This document shows positions 9,210 through 17,374 of a stretch of 64,000 nucleotides of DNA, piece by piece. The notes under the pieces were generated by a model that was given only the letters and a program-made list of their open reading frames with translations, was not told the origin of the DNA and ran no database searches. The DNA is from Henriciella marina (GTDB lineage: Bacteria; Pseudomonadota; Alphaproteobacteria; Caulobacterales; Hyphomonadaceae). The number at the start of each line of letters is the position of its first letter. The stretch's first letter is position 1. The position numbers and the translations under genes are program-made. Where the stretch lies: positions 186,001 to 250,000 of the forward strand of contig NZ_JAPWGW010000002.1 of assembly GCF_027213945.1 (NCBI RefSeq), in the 5' to 3' direction.

Positions 9210-9818
9210 TCAAGATTTCCCGCGATATTCGTAGATGCGGTAGCTCCAGTATTTGTCGCCACCATCGCGCACGCAGACCCAGCCGATTCGCGCCATTGCC
9301 GGCCTCAGCATGCGATTGAACCAGCCATGAGCGGCCAGGTAGACTTTCCCGTCGGCCGAGGCCTCGTGCAGGTGCTGGGCAGCCTTGTTCGCGCGCTCAC
9401 GAGCCTGACGGTTACTCTCGCCATCGAGGCTGTGGCCATAAAGCCAGGCGGTGCGCGCGATCACGTTCCAGGTCTTGGGAAGGTATTTGCGATTGCGCAG
9501 GCGCGGGGGTGGAAGCGGCGCTTCGACAAAGACCGGGAAAGTCTCTGGCTCGCGGCCCGTCGCCAGCCTGGCCGTTTCGACCGCGCGCGGCGCAGTCGAG
9601 CTGAGGACGATGTCGGCGTCGGCAACGGCCTCTTTGAGGTTCTCTGGCGCTTGCTGACCTTCGGCGAGACTGCCAATTTCGTAGCGATCCCACCAGTCAC
9701 GGTATTGTCGCCAGTCCAGTCGCGGTCCCGCCGTCCTGTCCAAAGCTGGACGGCCGTGACGGGAAACGATGATCGGCCCGCGCGCTGTCTTGTCTTTTTC
9801 GCGCCTGGCTGCACTCAT
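9210..9818 (-). CDS. Histidine phosphatase superfamily protein (SixA/phosphoglycerate-mutase-like)
   Basis: 202 residues. IIVSRHGRPALDR carries the RHG motif with the phosphorylated His, DIVLSSTAPRAVETA supplies the conserved Arg, and YLAAHGWFNRMLRP the second His. These are the family's core residues. The central segment (PLPPPRLRNRKYLPKTWNVIARTAWLYGHS) is an insertion seen in a bacterial subgroup whose substrate is unknown. It lies 72 bases upstream of xseB on the same strand and could be transcribed with it. Confidence 0.82.
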   Translation of the reverse strand: MSAARREKDKTARGPIIVSRHGRPALDRTAGPRLDWRQYRDWWDRYEIGSLAEGQQAPENLKEAVADADIVLSSTAPRAVETARLATGREPETFPVFVEAPLPPPRLRNRKYLPKTWNVIARTAWLYGHSLDGESNRQARERANKAAQHLHEASADGKVYLAAHGWFNRMLRPAMARIGWVCVRDGGDKYWSYRIYEYRGKS

Positions 9819-9891
9819 TATACTTCATCCCAAATCGAAAGCGGACGCGAGCCTTCCATGACTCGCGCAACCGGCTCAACAGATGAAGCGC

Positions 9892-11064
9892 TTAACGGGA
9901 CGCAGTACCGTCGGCAAGATCAAGAGCTGCCGCAGTCCGCCGAAGGGAATTTCCGATCCCGATGAGACGACCCGTGGGTTTGATCTCACTGATACAAACC
10001 TGATCGAGGCGGCGGCGAGCAGATTTCATGACATCAGACAGGCGGCCATCCAGCGTCTGCTCACCTGTCCGCCAGGCGTAGCCGAGAACGCGGTCCGGTC
10101 GGATAGCGAGCGCCTTGCTGCGCACGACACCTGATCCGACGGGCAGCTGGAAGTTGGAATAATGGCGCTTGTAGTGATCAAGGCCCGGCCCGGCATCATA
10201 GATTTTCGGACCGTCGCGGTTCGCCATCTCTTCAAGCATGTGCTGAACAACGAAGTTGCCGGGTGAATACTGCGCATAGTCGGCTTCGTAGGCAGTGATC
10301 CAGCCATGCACCACGTTGCGCGACTGAAGAACCAGCTCACTAGCCGCGTGCTGTCCGTCCAGATGAAGGCTGACAAGCCTCAATCGGAATCTCTCATCCT
10401 TCTGGTGGCGAAGGGCATCGAGTAATTGCTGGGCCCATCCCGTGCCGAGCACATCGTGGCGGCCGGTGCGGCGGAACTGCTCTCGCTTCAGGAAGATCAG
10501 CCGGCTGAACGTGTCGTCGCACTGATCGTCATAGCGGAATTCGACTTCGGAGAAGTCCCGCTCCATATTGCGTGCAAGACGGCGCATCTTCTTGAAGTGC
10601 TTTGGCCAGCGTTCGCCCTGGTTTCCCATGAAGCCGTCCCAGCCGCCGCTGACGTCACTCATGTTAGCGCCGGCGACGGTGAGTCTCCCCTCGCTTTCGG
10701 CGTCCTGTGGGAGCCAGCCGAAGCTCGACATTCCGAGTACGCCGATCCCGCGAAGGAAAGCGTGTGCGGTAAGATCCGTGTCTGCTGACAGGACGGGCCC
10801 GTGCCAGTCGGAAAACGGACCGCCGATTGGACGCGCCCAGGCGCCGGGGCGCCGGTGAATGGGCCAGATGCCGACCAGCTCATCACCTTCAAATGCGAGC
10901 CCAAGACGCGCATCGGGCCGGACGCCAGCAACAAGCCGTGCATAGTCCGGGTCGAAAAATGGGTCATCATAGCGCCGGCGCGCATCGCGCAGCGCGTGGA
11001 ATTGCGACCAGATGTCTTCGGTCACACTCTCAAAACGCAAGAGACGAAAGCGGATCTTTTCCAT
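9892..11064 (-). CDS. GNAT/FemAB-like N-acyltransferase (CelD/BcsL-type Acetyltransf_6)
   Basis: 390 residues. The second half has the duplicated GNAT fold of the FemAB/CelD-type family: a FLKREQFRRTGRHDVLG segment, VSLHLDGQHAASELVLQSRN, ITAYEADYAQYSPGNFVVQHMLEEM, and IYDAGPGLDHYKRHYSN, the last a typical signature in which a polar group of the acceptor is handled. Related proteins act in exopolysaccharide or cell-wall modification, but the substrate here is unknown. It lies downstream of lepB on the same strand. Confidence 0.78.
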   Translation of the reverse strand: MEKIRFRLLRFESVTEDIWSQFHALRDARRRYDDPFFDPDYARLVAGVRPDARLGLAFEGDELVGIWPIHRRPGAWARPIGGPFSDWHGPVLSADTDLTAHAFLRGIGVLGMSSFGWLPQDAESEGRLTVAGANMSDVSGGWDGFMGNQGERWPKHFKKMRRLARNMERDFSEVEFRYDDQCDDTFSRLIFLKREQFRRTGRHDVLGTGWAQQLLDALRHQKDERFRLRLVSLHLDGQHAASELVLQSRNVVHGWITAYEADYAQYSPGNFVVQHMLEEMANRDGPKIYDAGPGLDHYKRHYSNFQLPVGSGVVRSKALAIRPDRVLGYAWRTGEQTLDGRLSDVMKSARRRLDQVCISEIKPTGRLIGIGNSLRRTAAALDLADGTASR

Positions 11065-11137
11065 GCCGCACCTTCAAGCAGATACGGATTAGGATTTTGC
11101 AAACATTGCGCCAGAATTCGGGCGTAAGGAGTAAGGT

Positions 11138-12013
11138 CTAGAGTCCTCTCCAGAGGCGCTTTTTCATACACGGGTCCGCATCGGCGCGTGCGCAGGAGTA
11201 GGTCGACAGGAGGACAGTATCCGCGCGGCCGATCAGGTTCTCAGCTGGAACAAAGCCGACAGAGGCGCGCTCTGCAGACACGCCGGGCGCAAGTTCACAT
11301 CCAGCTTCATCAATAACACCATCTTCGCCAACCGGGCAGTGACCCGTGATGGAGCGCCCATCCTCGGAATTGTCACGATTGTCACCAATGAAGAGGTAGT
11401 GCCCCTCCGGAATGTCGAAGACAGGTGTATTGTCGAGACTGCGAACCTGGCTTGGTCCCTGCTGCCACTGGTGGCTCAGCCAGGACTTGTCGCCAATCGT
11501 CTCGCGGTACTCACGGGCCGTTTCAGTGCCCCGAAAATCATGCGGACGGTAAGTTACACTGCGCATGAACTCACGATCAATCGGCTCACCATTCAGGTAA
11601 AGCTGCTCATTGACCATCTGCACCCGGTCACCCGGCAGGCCGATGATACGCTTGATCATCACCCGGTCAGTGTGTGGATGCATGAAGACGGCAACGTCGC
11701 CGCGGTCCGGCTGGCCACCGAGCACCCTGCCCTCGCCCTGCGGGATCAGTCGCCAGGCACCCCAGGGCAGGCTGTAACGGCTATAGCCATAAGCAAACTT
11801 GTTGACGGCCACGCGGTCACCAACCTGGAGGTTCGGCACCATGCTTTCGGACGGAATGACGCGCTGTTCGTAGATCAGGAACGAGAAGACGTAGAACGCC
11901 GGAATGAAGATGAGCAGCGTGACCGCCCATTCCCGAAGTTCGTGCAGCACTTTCTGCTTAAGCGTCCGGTTGTCCTCGGGCTCTGATTCAGTCATGTCGG
12001 ATGAAGTGCTCAT
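11138..12013 (-). CDS. lepB: Signal peptidase I
   Basis: 291 residues from the ATG at 12013; an upstream in-frame start would add an implausible basic leader. One N-terminal transmembrane helix (AVTLLIFIPAFYVFSFLIY) is followed by the catalytic Ser in IPSESMVPNL, the catalytic Lys in VMIKRIIGLPGD and the box E motif FIGDNRDNSEDGR. The enzyme cleaves signal peptides from secreted proteins on the periplasmic side of the inner membrane. The alternative start at 11995 (MTESEP) cannot be excluded. It is transcribed toward the FemAB-like gene, 73 bases away. Confidence 0.95.
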   Translation of the reverse strand: MSTSSDMTESEPEDNRTLKQKVLHELREWAVTLLIFIPAFYVFSFLIYEQRVIPSESMVPNLQVGDRVAVNKFAYGYSRYSLPWGAWRLIPQGEGRVLGGQPDRGDVAVFMHPHTDRVMIKRIIGLPGDRVQMVNEQLYLNGEPIDREFMRSVTYRPHDFRGTETAREYRETIGDKSWLSHQWQQGPSQVRSLDNTPVFDIPEGHYLFIGDNRDNSEDGRSITGHCPVGEDGVIDEAGCELAPGVSAERASVGFVPAENLIGRADTVLLSTYSCARADADPCMKKRLWRGL

Positions 12014-12200
12014 GACAGGCTGATGGAGACCCCTTGCAGCGGGCGCTGTGAGCGTCCGGCTTCGAAAACAATTACTTGCCGGGTACCGCAAAGGTTCCGA
12101 ACGGTCATGGCTTTGAGCACAGACGGGGCCGCGGTCAAGTAGATCATTGGCCGCTTCTGCGATTCTTCATGACATGTGTCCGGTCTGCTTCGCAGAGAGT

Positions 12201-13268
12201 TTACACTGCGCGATACCAGTCCACGCCGTCCCCGTCCCGTTCAACGACAGCCTTTCCTGCGGCGATGAGATAGTTGAGATGAGCCATCGCTTCACCCGTC
12301 GCGAGGGAGAGCGATTCCTCCCCGATCTTGCGTCCGAAGAGTGCAGGAAAGGTATCGACAACACGCCTTGGGTTCTCGCCAAGGCGCTGAGCGAGACGTT
12401 TCAGACCCACTTCGTGACCGCGGATGAGATGATCGAGCCTTTTATGGGCGCCGCGGAAGGGTGTATTGTGGGCCGGCAGAACCAGAACGTCGTCACTGAC
12501 TGTCGCCTTCAACTTGTTACAGCTCTGCAGCCAGTCCTTGAGTGGATTGGCCTTCGGCTCCGTCGGATGAACGGAGACGTTGGAAGAAATACGCGGCAGC
12601 AACTGGTCGCCGGAAATGATGACATTCTCAGCCTTGCAGTAAAGACAGACATGTTCGGGTGAATGACCATTCCCAGTCACAATTTGCCAGTCGCGTCCGC
12701 CAAGCCTGATTATCTCGCCGTCGACGAGGCGCCGGTACGCATCCGGCATCTGGCTGACGCCTTTGCCAAAACGCCCGAACCGGCTGCGATAGGTCTCGAC
12801 CTGCGCCTCATCCCAGCCTGCAGCGACATAGAAATCGGTCCCGGCAGCCGGGGCTTCGCGACCTGTGTCAGCAACGAGCATCCGGCAGGAAATATACTCA
12901 AGCTGGCTCATCCAGAGTTCGGCGCCGGGAAATTTGCGGGTGAGCCACCCAGCATTGCCAACATGGTCCGGGTGCATATGGGTGACGATGACGCGCCAGA
13001 CTGGCCGGCCGCCGAGACAGGTCTCGAAAATCTTGCGCCAGGCCTCCTTGGTTTCAGGCAGGGGCATGCCCGTGTCGACAATGGTCCAGCCGCGCTCGCC
13101 ATCATCAATGAGCCAGAGGTTTATCCATTCCAGCGAAAAGGGCAGGCGCATGCGAACCCAGTGAAGACCAGGAATGATCTCTGTCGTTTCGCCCTGTTCG
13201 GGCACGTTTTCATCGAAGGGGTATGTCAGGCCGGGCCTTGCCGGCGTTTTCGTTTCTAAGCCATCCAT
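12201..13268 (-). CDS. MBL-fold metallo-hydrolase
   Basis: 355 residues from the ATG at 13268. The metal site is clear: THMHPDHVGNAGWL (HxHxDH), then GNGHSPEHVCLYC, ISGDQLLPRIS and VLPAHNTPFRGAHKRLDHL. A C-terminal helical domain (about 275-355) resembles the winged-helix tail of LACTB2-like hydrolases. Two metal ions would be bound to hydrolyse a thioester, lactone or phosphoester. The frame is open 12 codons upstream to TTG and GTG codons at 13304/13301, so the true start may be slightly longer. It runs in the same direction as the lepB gene. Confidence 0.85.
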   Translation of the reverse strand: MDGLETKTPARPGLTYPFDENVPEQGETTEIIPGLHWVRMRLPFSLEWINLWLIDDGERGWTIVDTGMPLPETKEAWRKIFETCLGGRPVWRVIVTHMHPDHVGNAGWLTRKFPGAELWMSQLEYISCRMLVADTGREAPAAGTDFYVAAGWDEAQVETYRSRFGRFGKGVSQMPDAYRRLVDGEIIRLGGRDWQIVTGNGHSPEHVCLYCKAENVIISGDQLLPRISSNVSVHPTEPKANPLKDWLQSCNKLKATVSDDVLVLPAHNTPFRGAHKRLDHLIRGHEVGLKRLAQRLGENPRRVVDTFPALFGRKIGEESLSLATGEAMAHLNYLIAAGKAVVERDGDGVDWYRAV

Positions 13269-13337
13269 ACTGGTAATGGTGACACGCGAGTCACCCTTCA
13301 CCAATCCATGACCGCGCGGAAGACCCTATCATTTCTG

Positions 13338-14717
13338 CTAGCAGGCGATCACGTTCACAGCGAGGCCACCCGTGCTGGTTTCCTTGTACTTATTGGACAT
13401 GTCATTGCCCGTCTGGCGCATCGTTTCGATGACCTGATCAAGGCTGACCTTGTGATGCCCGGTGCCCTGCAGCGCGAGTCTCGCAGCGTTGGCGGCCTTC
13501 ACCGCGCCAAAGGCATTACGTTCGATGCATGGGATCTGGACGAGTCCTCCAACCGGGTCGCAAGTCAAGCCGAGATTGTGCTCCATGCCGATCTCGGCCG
13601 CCACGCAAACGGTTTCAGCGTCAGCGCCCCAGACTGCGGCAAGACCGCCAGCCGCCATGGAACAGGCAACGCCAACCTCTCCCTGACAGCCCATTTCTGC
13701 GCCGGAGATCGAGGCGCGTTGCTTGTAGAGAAGACCGATACCGCCGGCCGTCAGAAGGAACCGCCGCGCTTTGGGGAGGTCCAGTTTATCGTCGTCACAG
13801 CAATAGTGGCGCATCACAGACGGCAATATGCCCGCCGCGCCATTGGTCGGCGACGTCACAACACGCCCGCCTGCAGCGTTTTCCTCATTCACGGCCATGG
13901 CATAGACATTGAGCCAGTCGAACAGCTGCTCGCGTTCATTTGAGCCCGGGTTTTCGACCAGGCGCCGGTGAAGGTCAGGCGCGCGGCGCTTCACATCGAG
14001 ACCGCCTGGAAGCGTACCCTCGGACTTCAGGCCATTGCGGATGCACTCCATCATGGTCTGTGCAATTTTATCGAGCCTTTTCTGTGTCTTGTCGCGCGCT
14101 CTTCGCGCGTCTTCATTATGCAGGACAAGCTCATCCACACGCCAGCCATGCGTTTTGCAGAGGCCGATCAGCTCTTCGGCAGAGTGGAACGGATAAGGCG
14201 CACCGCGCGCGCTAGCGACCATGTCGCCGCTGGTTGGTTTCTCCAGCTGCTTGCGGGACGCGATGAAGCCCCCGCCGGTCGAGTAGTACTCACGCGAATA
14301 AGGCTTTGCGTCTTCTGCGCCGAAGACTGTGAGCACCATGCCGTTGGGGTGCAGGTCCGGTACGATATCCGTGCAGAATTTGAGATCTTTCAGCGGATTG
14401 AAATCAATCTGCGGGCCACCTTCGAGGCGAATGGTCTTGGCCTGGACGATCTCACGGAAGCGCGATTCGGCTTCGACGGGGTCCGCCGTCTCTGGCTGCA
14501 TGCCTTCAAGCCCGAGCATCACGGCCTTGTCGGTCCCATGCCCGACACCTGTAAGCGCCAGGGAGCCTTGAAGCGACACCTCGACCCGCACCGCGCCCTC
14601 CAGTTTCCCTGCCCTATCTGCCTCCTGCAGGAAGCGGCGCGCAATGCGCATCGGACCTACAGTGTGAGAGCTTGAGGGGCCAAGCCCGATACGAAAAAGG
14701 TCAAGAACTGACAGCAT
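13338..14717 (-). CDS. sdaA: L-serine ammonia-lyase (iron-sulphur L-serine dehydratase)
   Basis: 459 residues from the ATG at 14717 ([20 protein letters not shown]), the standard length and N-terminus of single-chain SdaA. The frame continues upstream, but that part lies antisense to the amidase gene and is not coding. The beta domain (1-150) is followed by the alpha domain with [17 protein letters not shown] and [18 protein letters not shown], supplying the Cys residues for a [4Fe-4S] cluster. It converts L-serine to pyruvate and ammonia. It is divergent from the amidase, with 127 bases between the starts. Confidence 0.95.
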   Translation of the reverse strand: MLSVLDLFRIGLGPSSSHTVGPMRIARRFLQEADRAGKLEGAVRVEVSLQGSLALTGVGHGTDKAVMLGLEGMQPETADPVEAESRFREIVQAKTIRLEGGPQIDFNPLKDLKFCTDIVPDLHPNGMVLTVFGAEDAKPYSREYYSTGGGFIASRKQLEKPTSGDMVASARGAPYPFHSAEELIGLCKTHGWRVDELVLHNEDARRARDKTQKRLDKIAQTMMECIRNGLKSEGTLPGGLDVKRRAPDLHRRLVENPGSNEREQLFDWLNVYAMAVNEENAAGGRVVTSPTNGAAGILPSVMRHYCCDDDKLDLPKARRFLLTAGGIGLLYKQRASISGAEMGCQGEVGVACSMAAGGLAAVWGADAETVCVAAEIGMEHNLGLTCDPVGGLVQIPCIERNAFGAVKAANAARLALQGTGHHKVSLDQVIETMRQTGNDMSNKYKETSTGGLAVNVIAC

Positions 14718-14844
14718 GAAGAATACGTCCGATGCGCGAAAAAACGAAACGCCTACCGGGCTATAACCTGCTTGCCTTTGCGGCAAGACCGACGCAGGCT
14801 GGCGCACACATGGCCCGACAGAGGCTGACCCGGGAGGAAATTCG

Positions 14845-16329
14845 ATGACCATGATGACACGCCGCCGCCTTCTGGCAGGTGGCACAACGCTCGCCGCCTT
14901 TCTGCCATTCGCGAAGGCCTGTGCTCCAGCAACTGTCATGGCGGCCGGCGCCGGGTCGGCAGATCTCGACGGTGTAGCCATGGCGCAGATGATCGCGCGC
15001 GGCGAGACGACCTCCCTCCAGTTGACCGAAGCGGCAATTGCCCGCGCCGAGGCGGTGAACCCGTCCATAAATGCTCTTGCGACCAAGACGTATGACCTCG
15101 CCCGCTCGCGGGCTGCAGCGGCACCTGCTGGTTCGTTCGGCGGTGTACCAACAGCCATCAAGGATCTTGTGAACTGGAAAGGCGCCCCGACCATGTATGG
15201 CAGCCGCGCCTTTCGCGGAAATCTGGCTGAAGACGATTCGCTTTTCGCCGCGCGCTGGCGGGAGGTGGGGGTCGTCTCAATCGGTAAATCAACAACGCCT
15301 GAGATGGGTCTTATCTCGTCGACCGAGCCACTGGTGACCGGGCCTACACGAAATCCATGGGACCTCTCGCGTATACCGGGCGGTTCGTCAGGTGGGGCCG
15401 CTGCGCTTACCGCGGCTCGGGTCGTTCCGTTTGCGCATGCAAGCGATGGCGGCGGCTCCATCCGCATTCCTGCGGCATGTTGCGGCCTGTTTGGCTTAAA
15501 GCCCTCACGCGGAGCTCTTGCGTCCCCTCAGAGCAATGCGCCTGTCGATCTTAGCGTCAATCACGCTGTGACGCTCACCGTACGTGATAGCGCAGCACTG
15601 TTTGCCGCTGCCGAAACGGGCGACACCTTGCCCAAGATCGGTGACATCAAGGGGCCGTCGTCCCGCCGATTGAAGATCGCATTTGCGCCTGAGCCGGGAA
15701 CAGATGCTTCGCTGGATCCTGAAGTCCGCGCCGCGACCGAGCAGGCTGCCAAGCTATGCCGGGAACTTGGCCACGAGGTGATCGAGTGGGCATTGCCCGT
15801 CGATGCGCGGAAGTTCCAGGACCAGTTTATCCTGTTCTGGGCAGCCGGGGCTGCGCAATTCATCCAGGATGCGGCCAGTGTGCTCGGCGCGCCGCCGTCA
15901 CCTGATACGATTGAGCCGTGGACGCTGGGGCTGGCCAAACTGTTCAGCGAGCGCCAGGGAGAATTCGCCGACGCCGTAGCCGACCTTCAAGCCTTCTCTG
16001 ACGTTTATGCAAACTGGTTCGACCAGTTTGACGTTCTGCTCTCGCCAACCGTTACCAAGCTGCCGCCAAAGATTGGGGAGCAGGCCCCCGACGGCGACTT
16101 CGAAACCGTCATGAAATCGGTCACCGATTACGTTGCCTACACACCTTATATGAACGTTTCCGGCGGCGCTTCGATGAGCGTACCCCTGTTCTGGTCGCAA
16201 GGCGGACTTCCGATCGGCACCATGTTTTCCGCCCGGCAGGGCGATGACGGATTGCTTCTGGCGCTCGCGTATGAACTGGAGCAAGCGCAGCCGTGGGTTT
16301 CAAGGCGACCGAAGTTGATCGCGACTTGA
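14845..16329 (+). CDS. Amidase-signature hydrolase, predicted Tat-exported
   Basis: 494 residues. GGGAGG lies eight bases ahead of the ATG. The N-terminus TRRRLLAGGTTLAAFLPF looks like a twin-arginine signal. The amidase signature is complete: Lys in AIKDLVNWKG, Ser-cisSer-Lys triad in PGGSSGGAAALTA, followed by DGGGSIRIPAACCGLFGLKPS. Family members hydrolyse amides or small peptides; this one would act in the periplasm. The C-terminus (NVSGGASMSVPLFWSQGGLPIG) is typical of the family. It lies between divergent sdaA and the downstream crotonase gene; the substrate is unknown. Confidence 0.88.
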   Translation: MTMMTRRRLLAGGTTLAAFLPFAKACAPATVMAAGAGSADLDGVAMAQMIARGETTSLQLTEAAIARAEAVNPSINALATKTYDLARSRAAAAPAGSFGGVPTAIKDLVNWKGAPTMYGSRAFRGNLAEDDSLFAARWREVGVVSIGKSTTPEMGLISSTEPLVTGPTRNPWDLSRIPGGSSGGAAALTAARVVPFAHASDGGGSIRIPAACCGLFGLKPSRGALASPQSNAPVDLSVNHAVTLTVRDSAALFAAAETGDTLPKIGDIKGPSSRRLKIAFAPEPGTDASLDPEVRAATEQAAKLCRELGHEVIEWALPVDARKFQDQFILFWAAGAAQFIQDAASVLGAPPSPDTIEPWTLGLAKLFSERQGEFADAVADLQAFSDVYANWFDQFDVLLSPTVTKLPPKIGEQAPDGDFETVMKSVTDYVAYTPYMNVSGGASMSVPLFWSQGGLPIGTMFSARQGDDGLLLALAYELEQAQPWVSRRPKLIAT

Positions 16330-16360
16330 CGGCGAGCCTGTAAGCTGAAAGCGGTGGCCA

Positions 16361-17149
16361 ATGTCCACACCGGAAAAACGCCCCGTATTTCTTGCAGGCT
16401 CAGGCAGCGTTGCGGAGATCGTTATTAATGCGCCTTCCAGGCGCAATGCGCTCAGCATGTCCATGTGGGCGGCCCTACCCGTCCTCGTCAGGACGGTAGA
16501 CGCCGATAGCGCGGCGAAGGCATTGATCATTCACGGCGGCGATGTCGGGCATTTCGCGGCCGGCGTGGATATCTCTGAGTTCGAGACGATCTATTCTGAC
16601 GAAGCAAGCACGCGTGAGACCACTGCCATCATCTGCGAAGCGATGACTGCGATCGAGAAATGCAGCAAACCTGTCATCGCCGCCATCGACGGGAGTTGCT
16701 TTGGCGCCGGGGTTGCGCTGGCGGTCGCCTGCGATATCCGGATTGCGTCGGCTAATGCAGCTTTCGGACTACCTCCAGCGAAACTGGGCATTGTCTACCC
16801 GCCGGCCGACCTAAGACGCCTAGTAAAACTGGTCGGACCGTCGAATGCCAAACATATGCTGTTTTCCGCGCGCCGGTTTTCGTCAGCTCAGGCGCTGACA
16901 CTAGGGCTGGTGAACGAAATCGCTGGCGAGGGCGGCGCACTCGAGGCAGCTCGACAGACAGTCCAGGACATCGCCGCTAACTCCTCCTGGTCTGTGAAAG
17001 CGTTGAAGAAGATGGTCAGCGAAATCGCAAGTAATGCGAGCGACGATGAACTTCTTGAATACATGGTTGAAGGCGCTGCCGGTGCAGACTTTCGCGAAGG
17101 TTACAGCGCGTTTCTCGAGAAACGCACAGCGGAATTCCCCTCAGGCTAG
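16361..17149 (+). CDS. Enoyl-CoA hydratase/isomerase (crotonase) family protein
   Basis: 262 residues with the crotonase fold: oxyanion-hole parts in AAGVDISEF and GSCFGAGVALAVACDIRIA, and a C-terminal helical region. In FGLPPAKLGIVYPPADLRRL the position that holds the first catalytic Glu in true hydratases (normally PE) is Pro-Pro, and the second Glu is not evident either. This recalls crotonase relatives that decarboxylate or isomerise rather than hydrate, so calling it a beta-oxidation hydratase would be unsafe. It starts 31 bases after the amidase stop and may be cotranscribed. Confidence 0.8.
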   Translation: MSTPEKRPVFLAGSGSVAEIVINAPSRRNALSMSMWAALPVLVRTVDADSAAKALIIHGGDVGHFAAGVDISEFETIYSDEASTRETTAIICEAMTAIEKCSKPVIAAIDGSCFGAGVALAVACDIRIASANAAFGLPPAKLGIVYPPADLRRLVKLVGPSNAKHMLFSARRFSSAQALTLGLVNEIAGEGGALEAARQTVQDIAANSSWSVKALKKMVSEIASNASDDELLEYMVEGAAGADFREGYSAFLEKRTAEFPSG

Positions 17150-17206
17150 AATTTTCCGCCGCGAACCTATGCTGCAATGCATTTTTTGACGTCTATGCTT
17201 CCCTAC

Positions 17207-17228
17207 AGTGATGCAACAAAACATCACT
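17207..17228 (+). promoter_or_regulatory. Perfect inverted repeat upstream of the TonB receptor gene
   Basis: AGTGATG at 17207-17213 and CATCACT at 17222-17228 form a perfect 7-base inverted repeat around an A-rich 8-base centre. It lies about 147 bases before the receptor start, where a transcription-factor operator would be expected. The regulator is not identified. Confidence 0.35.
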
Positions 17229-17274
17229 AGTGAAGTATTTTTGCATAACGCTGAATTCTGCCATTGAGAATTTG

Positions 17275-17302
17275 CCGCAGCGCGCTTTATGCCTTGCTGC
17301 GG
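17275..17302 (+). promoter_or_regulatory. GC-rich stem in the leader of the TonB receptor gene
   Basis: CCGCAGC at 17275-17281 pairs with GCTGCGG at 17296-17302 around a 14-base loop. It lies 73 bases before the start codon and probably within the transcript leader. There is no T-run after it, so it does not look like a terminator. Function unknown. Confidence 0.3.
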
Positions 17303-17374
17303 TGCGATCTCCAATGACTGTTGGGGTTATCGCCTCGCAAAACACAAAAATAACGATCTGGGAGTCTAAACTTA

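Noticed and set aside
12014-12200. A possible small RNA or short gene between lepB and the MBL-fold gene
   Set aside because: Short frames here lack ribosome binding sites and no terminator or conserved structure could be seen.
14718-15467. N-terminal extension of the serine dehydratase frame by 250 residues
   Set aside because: It lies antisense to the amidase gene, has no conserved domain, and SdaA proteins begin at the methionine chosen at 14717.
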